From positions 531,001 to 595,000 of the forward strand of contig NZ_CP115465.1 of NCBI RefSeq assembly GCF_027912535.1: 64,000 bases of DNA, read 5' to 3'. Positions 43,133-51,520 of this stretch are shown piece after piece. Every line of letters starts with the position of its first letter. The first letter of the stretch is position 1. The notes beneath the pieces were generated by a model, which did not search any database, was not told the DNA's origin, and saw only the letters and a list, made by a program, of their open reading frames with translations. This DNA comes from Brevundimonas sp. NIBR11. Lineage in GTDB: Bacteria; Pseudomonadota; Alphaproteobacteria; Caulobacterales; Caulobacteraceae. The position numbers and the translations under genes are program-made.

Positions 43133-45211
43133 TCAATAGGCCGGTGGCGGGCGGCGGTCGAGACTGGCGCGAATGCCCTTCCACCACCGCGCGATCTGGT
43201 GCGGCGGCGCGGCGGGCGGCGGATCGTTCCGGGCGGCGATCAGGGCCGCGACGAGATCTTCCGCCTCGCAAGGCCAGCCCTCGGGCGTGACGTAGATCGG
43301 ATACTCGATCAGAGCGGCGGCCACGATGGCGTCAAGGCTCGACCGCCGCGTACGGCGCTCATAGGTCATCCGGTCCTGGGTCAGCCCCCAGCCGCCGTAG
43401 AAGGGTCGGCCGTATACGGCGACCGTCTTGCCCCGCAGCAGGGCCTCGAACCCCGACAGGGACGTCAGGGTCGCCAGCCCGTCGCAGGCCTCTAGACAAT
43501 CGATGATGTCGAAATCGTCCGCCGTCGCATCGACCGCCTCGATCGCCGAGGCGTTCAGCATCCCCGGCCGGTTGCCGTTCATGACGTCGGGGTGGTTGCG
43601 GTAGATCAAGTATGCGTCGGGGAAGTCCGCACGCGCCGCCGCGACCAGACCCGAGTTGGTGCGAATGTCGCCGCAGCCCTTCAGGATCGACTTGTCGTTC
43701 TCGACCTGACCGACGACGAGCACCTTCTGGCGATCCGTCGGCCAATCGGGCCGCGCTTGGCTGGCCGCCAGATTGTATTTCGACAAGCCTGCCTCGACGA
43801 CACGGGTTCGCAGCATCGCCGCCCGCGCCAGCATCGCCTCCGACTGCCCGCCGCCTTCGATCAGGCTCTCCAGCCGGGATGGCCGGGTCGGGTCGTAGTA
43901 GACGCCCTGATCATCCAGGGCGACGCTCAGCGCGCCGAAGAAGTCCGAGCCCAGGCCGCGCGAGCGGATGAAGCCGTCCTCCATCCGCACCACCGGCGCC
44001 CTGGCCGTCTCCGCTACGGCGGCGATCTCCGCCGTCTCCTTGCCGGCCCAGTAGATCAGCCGCCCGCCGAGAGCCTCCGCCTTGGCCGCCGCCCGGCTGG
44101 CCGAGGCGAAATACTTCATCCTCGTCTTTGGCCCGTTCAGCAGCCGCCGGATCGGCGGCCGCTTCGCCGGCGAGAAACCGACGCCCGCCCAGTAGCCCGC
44201 AAGTCGGTGCGACCGCTCGCGCAGCGAGATCAACCGCTCCACCGCGGCCTCGGCCTCGCAGCGCAGCCCTGTCACCGGATCGACGTAGCGCGGATAGGCG
44301 ATCAGGGCGGCGGCCGTCACGGTCTCCAGATCGCGCGCGACCCCGCGCCGCCCTGTCTGGACCTCGTCCGTCGTCAGTCCCCAGCCGGAATAGAACGACG
44401 CGCCGAAGCATCGGACCGGCAGGCGGCGCAGCAGTGCCTCGAACCCCAGCGCCGAGGTCACGCACCACACCTCATCCACCTCGGCCAGCAGTTCCGCCGG
44501 ACGCACGTCGGCGTCCAACATGGTGACGCCGGACAGGTCGGCCTCGGCGATACAGCCCTTCTTCCTGCCCGCTGCGACGGCCGGATGCCTTTTGACGATC
44601 AGCTGGGCGTCGGGGCGCTCGTCCTTCGCTGTCCGCACCATGGCGGCGAAACTCTCCGGCCCCGCCAGACCGTTGCCGATCGAGGCGTCGCCCGCCGTCT
44701 GGTCGACCAGCAAAATGCGCTTGCCCGGCCTCAAGATCGACCGATCCAGCGGCCCGCCCATATTGGTCTTCGACAGACCCGAAGCGACGATCCGCTCGAT
44801 CAGGGCGCCCGCCCGCGCCCGCATCGCGCCGTCGCACCAGTCCTCGGCGGTCTCGATCAACTGCTCCAGCCGCGAGGGTCGGGTCGCGTCATAGTAGACC
44901 CCGACCTCGTCGACGATCAGGCTCAGCGACGCCGCCCCGGTCTCGCCCAGACCGATGGAGCGCAGGAAGCCGTCCTCGAGGGCGACGTAGGGCAGGCCCT
45001 TGGCCGCGGCGCGATCCCGCCCGATCTTCGAGGTGTCCTTCAGCCCCCAGCCGACCACGGCGTCGATGGCCGTAAACGGACTGGCCTTGAGGTCGAACTC
45101 GGGCAGGAAGGTCCGCAGGAAGGGAACCTCCAGAATGCCCGGCGAACACACCCAGGCGCGCCGCGGCGAACCGCCGGGCGCATCGGTGCTGAGAGGGACA
45201 GGGTGTTGCAA
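43133..45211 (-). CDS. kpsC: capsule Kdo transferase KpsC
   Basis: 692-residue cytoplasmic dual glycosyltransferase with two Capsule_synth domains (about 20-330 and 365-660). Both copies carry the duplicated signature VALEDGFLRSIGLG / VRMEDGFIRSRGLG, GVYYDATRPSRLE / GVYYDPTRPSRLE, GASFYSGWGLT / GRPFYGGWGLT and IAYPRYVDPVTG / IEYPIYVTPEG. KpsC adds the alternating beta-Kdo linker to phosphatidylglycerol on which capsule chains are built; KpsS, which adds the first Kdo, is not here. TTG start at 45211. Last gene of the ROK-SDR-CitE-kpsC run. Confidence 0.92.
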   Translation of the reverse strand: MQHPVPLSTDAPGGSPRRAWVCSPGILEVPFLRTFLPEFDLKASPFTAIDAVVGWGLKDTSKIGRDRAAAKGLPYVALEDGFLRSIGLGETGAASLSLIVDEVGVYYDATRPSRLEQLIETAEDWCDGAMRARAGALIERIVASGLSKTNMGGPLDRSILRPGKRILLVDQTAGDASIGNGLAGPESFAAMVRTAKDERPDAQLIVKRHPAVAAGRKKGCIAEADLSGVTMLDADVRPAELLAEVDEVWCVTSALGFEALLRRLPVRCFGASFYSGWGLTTDEVQTGRRGVARDLETVTAAALIAYPRYVDPVTGLRCEAEAAVERLISLRERSHRLAGYWAGVGFSPAKRPPIRRLLNGPKTRMKYFASASRAAAKAEALGGRLIYWAGKETAEIAAVAETARAPVVRMEDGFIRSRGLGSDFFGALSVALDDQGVYYDPTRPSRLESLIEGGGQSEAMLARAAMLRTRVVEAGLSKYNLAASQARPDWPTDRQKVLVVGQVENDKSILKGCGDIRTNSGLVAAARADFPDAYLIYRNHPDVMNGNRPGMLNASAIEAVDATADDFDIIDCLEACDGLATLTSLSGFEALLRGKTVAVYGRPFYGGWGLTQDRMTYERRTRRSSLDAIVAAALIEYPIYVTPEGWPCEAEDLVAALIAARNDPPPAAPPHQIARWWKGIRASLDRRPPPAY

Positions 45212-45243
45212 CCGTTACGCTTTCGCCGAGCTCGGCTGCTGGT

Positions 45244-46077
45244 CTATCGACTGACGGCCGCGCGCGCCAGCACGGCTTGAGCCCGCGCAAGATGAAGGCG
45301 CTCGACCATGGCGCCTCCGACGCGGATCGCGCCCAGCCCCGCAGCCTCCGGCGCGGCGTATGCGTCGACGATGGTTTCGGCCTGCGCGACTTCCTCCGGG
45401 GTCGGAGAAAAAGCCGCGTGGCAGGCCTCGATCTGGTTCGGATGGATCAGGCTCTTGCCGTCGAAACCGTAGAGCCGCCCCTGCGCGCATTCCGACGCCA
45501 GCCCCTCCGGGTCGCTCAACCCATTGAAGACGCCGTCGATGGCCGCCAGCCCGTGGGCCCGCGCCGCCGCCACCGTCGCGACCAGCCATGGCTTCAGCGG
45601 TTCCCGGTCCTTCGAGGCCCCCGTGCCGAGCGCCGAGGTGAGGTCGTTGACCCCCAGCATCAGGGCCTTCAGCGGCCCTCCGGCCCCGGCGATATGTTGG
45701 AGATCGAACAGCGCCTTGGGCGTTTCGATCATGGCGCAGAGTCGCACGTCTTCAGCCATACGGGCATCATAGGCATCGACGATCCCCGGCTCCTCGACCT
45801 TGGGCGCGACGATCCAGTCCAGCGGCAGGCCGGGCAGCGCCTCCAGATCGGCCTCGCCCCATTCGGTCCCCAGCGCGTTGACCCGCACTCCGACCGCGCC
45901 CCTGAAGCCGCCGGCCCTGATCGCCGCGACCGCCGCCGCCCGCGCCTCGGCCTTCATTTCCGGCGCGACCGCGTCTTCCAGGTCCAGAACGGCCAGGTCG
46001 CACTCCAGTCCGCGCGCCTTCTCGACGGCGCGGGCGTTGGAGGCGGGCAGGAACAGCAGGCTGCGCGGGATGTCCAC
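45244..46077 (-). CDS. CitE/HpcH-type CoA-ester lyase
   Basis: 277-residue TIM-barrel protein of the HpcH/HpaI (CitE-like) family: DIPRSLLFLPASNARAVEKA, DLAVLDLEDAVAPEMKAEAR, VRVNALGTEWGEADLEAL, DWIVAPKVEEPGIVDAYDAR, CAMIETPKALFDL and LYGFDGKSLIHPNQI. The Arg/Glu/Asp set for metal-CoA-ester binding appears intact. Family members cleave citryl-, malyl- or methylmalyl-CoA; the specific substrate is undetermined. GTG start at 46077, two bases after the SDR stop, and 32 bp before kpsC. Association with a capsule gene is unusual. Confidence 0.88.
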   Translation of the reverse strand: MDIPRSLLFLPASNARAVEKARGLECDLAVLDLEDAVAPEMKAEARAAAVAAIRAGGFRGAVGVRVNALGTEWGEADLEALPGLPLDWIVAPKVEEPGIVDAYDARMAEDVRLCAMIETPKALFDLQHIAGAGGPLKALMLGVNDLTSALGTGASKDREPLKPWLVATVAAARAHGLAAIDGVFNGLSDPEGLASECAQGRLYGFDGKSLIHPNQIEACHAAFSPTPEEVAQAETIVDAYAAPEAAGLGAIRVGGAMVERLHLARAQAVLARAAVSR

Positions 46078-46079
46078 GC

Positions 46080-46757
46080 TCAGACCCGGCCGGTGACGGG
46101 CAGGAGGGCGCCGGTGATGGCGCGGGCTTCGGGCGAGGCGAGGAACAGCATGACCTCGGCCAGATCGGACGGCTGGACCCATTTCGCCGGATCCGCGTCG
46201 GGCATGTCCTTCCTGTTCTGCGGGGTGTCGAGGATCGAGGGCAGGACGGCGTTGACGGTGACCGAACTGTCCTTGGTCTCCTCGGCCAGGGCTTCCGTCA
46301 GCCGGTGCACCGCCGACTTGGAGGCTCCATAGGCCCCCATGCCTGCCGCCGCCTTCACCGCGCCGTTGGCCCCGACATTTACGATCCGCCCCTCGGCCGA
46401 GGCCTTCAGATGGGGCAGGGCGGCGCGGCTGGCGTTCAGGACGGTGGTCAGGTTGAGCGCGAACATCCTGTCCCAGGCGGGGTTGGCGTCGTCCATCGTC
46501 TGCCAGACGAAACCACCCGCGATGTTCAGCAAGGCGTCCACGCCGCCGAACTTCGCCACAACCTGGGCGATGGCCGCCTCGGCCGCGTCCGCGTCGGTCA
46601 GGTCGATCCCGCCGATCTCCAGCGCGCCCTCCGGCGCCGCCTCGCCCGTCGCATGATCGATCAGGGCGACGTTCAGTCCCCGTGCCGACGCCGCCTTGAC
46701 GACGGCCTTGCCGAGGACTCCGTGGCCGCCGGTTACGACGATTGTGCGCGTGCTCAT
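46080..46757 (-). CDS. short-chain dehydrogenase/reductase
   Basis: 225-residue SDR. NAD(P) motif TIVVTGGHGVLGKAVVKAAS; NIAGGFVWQT; VNVGANGAVKAAAGMG; catalytic YGASKSAVHRL; and a C-terminal TPQNRKDMPDADPAKWVQPS. The Asp in the beta2 region (IDHATG) hints at NAD over NADP. Substrate unknown. Its start overlaps the ROK stop by four bases (ATGA), and its stop is two bases from the lyase start, so these three are one transcript. Confidence 0.9.
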   Translation of the reverse strand: MSTRTIVVTGGHGVLGKAVVKAASARGLNVALIDHATGEAAPEGALEIGGIDLTDADAAEAAIAQVVAKFGGVDALLNIAGGFVWQTMDDANPAWDRMFALNLTTVLNASRAALPHLKASAEGRIVNVGANGAVKAAAGMGAYGASKSAVHRLTEALAEETKDSSVTVNAVLPSILDTPQNRKDMPDADPAKWVQPSDLAEVMLFLASPEARAITGALLPVTGRV

Positions 46758-47671
46758 GCGGCTTCTCCTTGAACTTCATCTAGCGACCAAAGCCGCGCCG
46801 CCCCCCGCACGCCCGAGGAATCCCCCCAGACGGCCGGCGCGATCCGTCCTTCCCAATGGTCGGAGAAGGCATAGCGCTCCACCACGGCCGGCAGCCGGTC
46901 GTACAGCTCCGTCACGTTCGACATCCCGCCGCCGAGTACGAAGACGTCGGGATCCACGAGGTTGGCGGTCATGGCGATGGCGCGGCCGAGCCGATCGATA
47001 TAGCGCTCCAGGCTGTCGACCGAGGCGGCTTCGCCCCCCCGCGCGGCCGCGACGATGTCGGGCGCATCCAGGCTCTGACCGGTTCTCTCACGGTGATCGC
47101 GCTGCAGGCCCGACCCCGACACCCAGGTTTCCAGACAGCCGTTGAGGCCACACCAGCACGCCGGCCCCGGCGCCTCCTCGGCGCTGGGCCACGGCAGGCT
47201 GACATGTCCGATCTCCGCGGCGACCCCGCCCGCGCCCTCGACGAGCTTTCCGTCGACGACGAGGCCGCCGCCGCAGCCGGTGCCGATGATGATGGCGAAG
47301 GCCGCCCTGGCCCCCGCCGCCGCACCGTCCGTCGCCTCCGACAGGGCCAGACAATTGGCGTCGTTGGCCAGACGCACCGGACGGCTCAGACGCGCTTCGA
47401 GGTCTTCACCGAACCTGCGCCCATTCAGATAGACGGAGTTGGCGTTCCGCATCAGGCCGGTGGCCGGCGACTGCGACCCCGGCGTGCCCATGCCGATGGA
47501 GCCGGTCCGTTCGGTCTCCGACTCGATGAAAGCGACCAGATCGGCGACCGTCTGGATGGCCGCGTCATAGTTCCCGGGATTGGGCACGCGCTTTCGGGCC
47601 AGAACCACGCCGTCGGCGTCCAGCCCCACGGCCTCGATCTTTGTCCCGCCGAAATCGATCCCGATGCGCAT
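46754..47671 (-). CDS. ROK-family sugar kinase (fructokinase-like)
   Basis: 305 residues. ATP-binding MRIGIDFGGTKIEAVGLDAD, IGMGTPGSQSPATGLMRNAN, ANDANCLALSEATDGAAAGA, IIIGTGCGGGLVVDGKLVEG, GGVAAEIGHVSLPWP and the zinc site CWCGLNGCLETWVSGSGL. The phrase NANSVYLNGRRF resembles Mak-type fructokinases. ATP-dependent phosphorylation of a hexose is likely, fructose most probable. First gene of the run leading to SDR, lyase and kpsC. Confidence 0.9.
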   Translation of the reverse strand: MRIGIDFGGTKIEAVGLDADGVVLARKRVPNPGNYDAAIQTVADLVAFIESETERTGSIGMGTPGSQSPATGLMRNANSVYLNGRRFGEDLEARLSRPVRLANDANCLALSEATDGAAAGARAAFAIIIGTGCGGGLVVDGKLVEGAGGVAAEIGHVSLPWPSAEEAPGPACWCGLNGCLETWVSGSGLQRDHRERTGQSLDAPDIVAAARGGEAASVDSLERYIDRLGRAIAMTANLVDPDVFVLGGGMSNVTELYDRLPAVVERYAFSDHWEGRIAPAVWGDSSGVRGAARLWSLDEVQGEAA

Positions 47672-47691
47672 GCGACGGCTCTAGCAGAGGA

Positions 47692-48186
47692 TCAGGCGGC
47701 GAACACCTTCCCCAGCAGCCGTTCCAGCGCCTCCGCATCCACGGCGTCAAAAGCGGCCTTGCGCGTCGCGTCCACGTCGAACACGGCGATCAGCGCCCCC
47801 GACCCATCGAATACCGGCACCACGATCTCGCTCTCGGAGCGTCCGTCGCAGGCGATATGCCCCGGAAACGCATGCACATCCTCGACGATCTGAGTCTGCC
47901 GCGTCTCCGCCGCCGTGCCGCAGACCCCTCGCCCGAAGGCGATCCGCAGACAACCCAGCGTCCCCTGATACGGTCCGACCACGAGCTCCCGCTGCTTCGC
48001 CGGATCGACGACATAGAAGCCGGTCCAGAAATAGTCGTCGAACGCATCGGCCAGCATCGAACCGACTGTCGCCATCCGCGCGGTCACGTTCGGTTCGCCG
48101 TCCAGTACGGCCAGAATCTCCGCCTCGATCTCTGTATAGCGGGCGGCCTTATCGGCGGGGCGGTCGTCGCGGGCGACGTAGGACAT
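47692..48186 (-). CDS. msrC: free methionine-(R)-sulfoxide reductase
   Basis: 164-residue GAF-domain protein. Key cysteines: Cys in GTLGCLRIAFGRGVCGTAAE (two) and Cys in GHIACDGRSESEIVVPVFD (third), the fRMsr arrangement that reduces free Met-R-SO with thioredoxin. The start ATG at 48186 begins MSYVARDDRPADKAARYTEI; longer upstream reading lacks ribosome support. Ends 20 bp before the ROK gene starts, same strand. The divergent 230-bp gap to the right carries the palindromes and CtrA-type sites. Confidence 0.9.
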   Translation of the reverse strand: MSYVARDDRPADKAARYTEIEAEILAVLDGEPNVTARMATVGSMLADAFDDYFWTGFYVVDPAKQRELVVGPYQGTLGCLRIAFGRGVCGTAAETRQTQIVEDVHAFPGHIACDGRSESEIVVPVFDGSGALIAVFDVDATRKAAFDAVDAEALERLLGKVFAA

Positions 48187-48296
48187 GCGGACTCCGCCGG
48201 TTCGGTGAGGACGCGCGGCATATAGGTCGCAGGGGCGGCGAGCGCGAGGGAGCAAACGTCCGCGATCGATAAACCGCTGCTTTTTGACAGCTAAAT

Positions 48297-48320
48297 ATGG
48301 CCAAGCCTAATTTTGGCCAT
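48297..48320. promoter_or_regulatory. perfect inverted repeat, operator candidate
   Basis: ATGGCCAA (48297-48304) and TTGGCCAT (48313-48320), 8-bp arms around an 8-nt AT-rich spacer. Sits between msrC and the envelope cluster. No protein assigned. Confidence 0.5.
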
Positions 48321-48347
48321 CCTGCGGCAACGCTTTGTCGCAAAACA

Positions 48348-48407
48348 GCGTTAACCATGATCGGAAGTTCACTGGACCAAACCGCTGGTTTGGGAAATGG
48401 TTAACGC
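48348..48407. promoter_or_regulatory. paired CtrA-type half-sites in inverted orientation
   Basis: GCGTTAACCAT (48348-48358) and ATGGTTAACGC (48397-48407) are 11-bp inverted copies, 38 bp apart, each containing TTAACCAT, the known half-site variant bound by the cell-cycle regulator CtrA. TGTCGC next to the left copy matches a SciP-type half site. They lie just upstream of the gene at 48417, so cell-cycle control is a reasonable inference. Confidence 0.55.
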
Positions 48408-48416
48408 CAAGCTGCG

Positions 48417-49922
48417 GTGAGCTTGGAAACGGGGCACGGGGTGAGGGGAATGCGCGACAGCGACGCGAGGGATGACGACCGCACGCGCAGCAGTCGTCTG
48501 CGCGGCCCCATCGTGGCCGTCGCCGCTGTCGCCGCCCTAGCCCTGACGGCTGGCGCCGTCGCCAGCTGCAGTGATTCGGGGGCGCAGTTCTGGCGCCGTG
48601 GCGACAACGCCGCCGCCAACGCCTGCCCCCGGCCGCAATCCGTGACCGGATCGGAGTTCAATGCCCAGGAAGCCGGCCTGCGCCAGCTGCGCCGCGCGGC
48701 TTTCCGGGGCGACTTCTTCGCCCAGCTGGAGCTCGGCTCTCGCTACGCCGCCCTGCGCGCCACCGACAAGAATATCGAGGACCCGATCGAAAGCGCGGTC
48801 TGGACCGGTCTGGCGCTGGCCAATGACGAGGGCTACGCCCCGATCAACCGGGCGGATCGCGGCGGCCTGTTCGGCGGGCTGCGCAACGTCTCGCGCTACG
48901 ACGATTGTCGCGCCTGGGAACGCCACGTGGCCTACCAGCGACTGGACGCTCAACTCTCACGGATGACGATGGAGGAGCAGGCCGAGGTCCGGAACCGCAT
49001 CATCTACGTCCTGTCGACCCAGGACGCGGAAGGCTTTCGCACTCTGGCCCGCTTGCATGACGCCCTCTACGGCCCCTTCGGCGAGCCCCAGGACAACGCC
49101 CAGGCGCGCGAGGCCTGGGGCCGCAATGCCGGCGGCCAGCCGGATCGTCGCCGCACCGGCTACTACGCGGCGACCAGTCTGTTTCCGCGCAATGACGTAG
49201 ATGCCTACCTGTACAACTACCTCGCGGTTCAGACGGGCGATGTCGGCGCCTATGTCCTGCTCAAGGACTTCGAACGCTCGTCGCCCGGCCGGTCGCGCTA
49301 CGGCGCCTTCGTCGAGGCCAAGGCGCGGCAGTGGGTGCCGCCGTTCGAATTCTACCCGAACGAGGCTCCGGCCTCGGGCGTGCCCTTCTCGGACGAGAGC
49401 CGCCCGCGCGGCGACGCCTATGAATATGCCCTGGGCCGGATGACCGAACTGCCCTTCGTCCACGTTGGTCGCGCCCTGCGCTACCTCGGCGTGACGGAGG
49501 AGGTGGTCCAGGCTCCCGACAAGCTGTCGGCACGCCAGATCCAGTCGCTGGAGGCCATGCTCGGCCACAACATGGAGTCGCGCCTCTCCTATCTGGAGAT
49601 GGTGCGCGCCATCCAGCTGGCGGCGGTCAACGGTTCGTCGGAGGCCCAGCTCGTGCTGGCCGTCATGTATTCCGAAGGCATCGGCGTCCCGACCGACTAC
49701 GCTCGCGCCTTCCATTGGTACACCCAGGCCGACAAGCAGGGCTCGCCTGAGGCCAAATTCGCCATCTCCACCTATTTCGCCCTCGGCGTCGCCGGGGTGG
49801 CGAATCAGGACAAGGCGGAGGCCGTCGCCTCTCGTATCGATTCGGCGCTGGCCGGCTTCGGCCCATCCGCCTCTCGCCTGCAGGCGGTCCTCGCCCAGGT
49901 TTCCCGTTCGCAGCGCCGCTAA
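48417..49922 (+). CDS. exported Sel1/TPR-like repeat protein
   Basis: 501 residues. A cytoplasmic Arg/Asp-rich N-terminus precedes one hydrophobic segment (PIVAVAAVAALALTAGAVAS) that could be an anchor or lipoprotein-like signal (ASC). The body is alpha-helical: Sel1-like units AAFRGDFFAQLELGSRYAAL and AAVNGSSEAQLVLAVMYSEG, GVPTDYARAFHWYTQADKQG, SPEAKFAISTYFALG. The centre lacks recognisable repeats. Start could be GTG 48417, GTG 48441 or ATG 48450. Followed by the beta-helix gene after 13 bp. Function unknown; CtrA-type sites upstream. Confidence 0.75.
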   Translation: MSLETGHGVRGMRDSDARDDDRTRSSRLRGPIVAVAAVAALALTAGAVASCSDSGAQFWRRGDNAAANACPRPQSVTGSEFNAQEAGLRQLRRAAFRGDFFAQLELGSRYAALRATDKNIEDPIESAVWTGLALANDEGYAPINRADRGGLFGGLRNVSRYDDCRAWERHVAYQRLDAQLSRMTMEEQAEVRNRIIYVLSTQDAEGFRTLARLHDALYGPFGEPQDNAQAREAWGRNAGGQPDRRRTGYYAATSLFPRNDVDAYLYNYLAVQTGDVGAYVLLKDFERSSPGRSRYGAFVEAKARQWVPPFEFYPNEAPASGVPFSDESRPRGDAYEYALGRMTELPFVHVGRALRYLGVTEEVVQAPDKLSARQIQSLEAMLGHNMESRLSYLEMVRAIQLAAVNGSSEAQLVLAVMYSEGIGVPTDYARAFHWYTQADKQGSPEAKFAISTYFALGVAGVANQDKAEAVASRIDSALAGFGPSASRLQAVLAQVSRSQRR

Positions 49923-49935
49923 GGAGGGGCGAAAG

Positions 49936-51411
49936 ATGAAGACCTTCAGCCTCAGCCTCTTCGCCCTGGCCCTCGCCGCAGGAATGACGGCCGCCGCGCC
50001 CGAGGCCGAGGCCCAGACCCCCGCCCGCGTCGAAAGCCAGACCCGGCCGAACTTCGGCCTGCTGCTCGACCCGCCGGCCAGCCGTTCGCGCCCGTCCCGC
50101 CAGTCGGGTCGCTGGAACTACGGCGCGCATCGCCCCGACTGGCGTCCTGGCTACCAGCCGCCCTACGGCGGCCCGTTCCGGCCGGGCGCCGAGGAAATCG
50201 TCCTGGTCGACTGCGGCGGCAATCCCGGCACCAACGCTGTCGAGGACGCCGTGCGTCGCGTGCGGCCCGGCGGCACCCTGGTGATCCGCGCCCGCGCCGG
50301 CGCCTGCGTCGGTTGGCTCAACGTCGACAAGCCCATGACCATCATCGGCGAGGGCGGCTTCGACCCGCGTCGCTGGAACGAGACCACGCCCGCCGTGCTT
50401 CAGGCGCCCGACGGCATGCCCTGCATCACCGTGGCCTCCGGCGTCCGGCTGGAACTGCGCGATATCGTCCTGTCCTCGCCGCGAGGCGGGGACGCGGCCT
50501 GTATCGTCAGCTACGGCGGCTCCGTCATCGGCAATCGCCTCGGCATCCGCCACGCGGGCGACGAGGCGGCCATCTACGCCGACGGCGGCGAGGTCGATCT
50601 GCGCGACACCGTCATCGACGCCCAGACCATCGCCCCGGCCATCTATGCCGACGGCGCGACGCTGACGACCTGGGAAGCCGTCATCTCCGGCGCCCAGTCG
50701 GGCATCGAGATCCTGATCGGCGGCACGGGCCAGCCGTCACGCATCGATTCCACGACTATCAGCGGGACCGAGAACGCCGCCGGCTACGGCCCGCGTTCGA
50801 TCGGCGTCCTCGTGCGCTCGCGTCGCGATCTGGGTCGGGTGGACGTCACCAACACCCGCATCTGCGGCTTCACCGAGGGCGTCGCGGTCGAGGGCGCGGC
50901 CCTGACCGTCTCCCACTCCAAGATCTGCCGGGCCGACCGGGGCGCCATCGTCTACAACGGCGAGCTGACCCTGACCGACAGCCGCGTTCGGGCCGAGGCC
51001 GTCGGCGTCGCCGTATCCTCGGGCCGCGCCACCGTCCGCAACAACACCTTCGTCGGGGTGCGCGAGGTCTTCTATCGCGACTACCGCGCCCAGCTGGACG
51101 TCTCCAGCAATCGTGTCTGGTCCGACCAGCTGTGTCGCCCGCGCTGGGAGCCGCGCTACCGCGACCGCTATGCGCCACAGTGGTACCAGCGTCCCGATCA
51201 GGGCTACGAATGCCAATTCACCGCCTACCCGCGCGACTGGTGGGACGAGATGGACGGCGCCTACGGCGACCCCTACGCGTCGAACGCCTATCTCCCGGAC
51301 AACTATGGCCGGTTCCAGCAGGGCTACGGCTGGTACGATCAGAACGGCCGCTACATCGACGACAACCAGTCCCGCGGCGACGACCGCTGGCGCGACCGTC
51401 GCCGCCGGTAG
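49936..51411 (+). CDS. secreted right-handed beta-helix protein
   Basis: 491 residues. Signal peptide (ends EAEAQ, about 27), Pro/Arg-rich linker, then a parallel beta-helix (about 85-380) with short strand-turn repeats: GGTLVIRARAGACVG, MTIIGEGGFDPRRWN, LELRDIVLSSPRGGD, VDLRDTVIDAQTIAPAIYAD, SRIDSTTISGTENAAG and LTVSHSKICRADRGAIVYNG. The C-terminus is rich in Tyr, Trp, Asp and Arg (YRDRYAPQWYQRPDQG), like a surface or glycan-contact tail. No catalytic motif was found, so a polysaccharide lyase role is not supported. Cotranscribed with 48417. Confidence 0.82.
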   Translation: MKTFSLSLFALALAAGMTAAAPEAEAQTPARVESQTRPNFGLLLDPPASRSRPSRQSGRWNYGAHRPDWRPGYQPPYGGPFRPGAEEIVLVDCGGNPGTNAVEDAVRRVRPGGTLVIRARAGACVGWLNVDKPMTIIGEGGFDPRRWNETTPAVLQAPDGMPCITVASGVRLELRDIVLSSPRGGDAACIVSYGGSVIGNRLGIRHAGDEAAIYADGGEVDLRDTVIDAQTIAPAIYADGATLTTWEAVISGAQSGIEILIGGTGQPSRIDSTTISGTENAAGYGPRSIGVLVRSRRDLGRVDVTNTRICGFTEGVAVEGAALTVSHSKICRADRGAIVYNGELTLTDSRVRAEAVGVAVSSGRATVRNNTFVGVREVFYRDYRAQLDVSSNRVWSDQLCRPRWEPRYRDRYAPQWYQRPDQGYECQFTAYPRDWWDEMDGAYGDPYASNAYLPDNYGRFQQGYGWYDQNGRYIDDNQSRGDDRWRDRRRR

Positions 51412-51520
51412 CGGCAGGATGTCGCACCTGGGGCAAAAACGCGGCGTTGATGCGTCCGAAGCTTCGCTGATGCGTATCTGCTTGATCAGGCCCTCTCCGG
51501 CCGTTTGAAGGAAGACGTTG

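Noticed and set aside
49936..51411. Polysaccharide lyase/pectinase activity of the beta-helix protein
   Set aside because: No catalytic Asp/Arg pattern of known lyase families seen; only the fold is supported.
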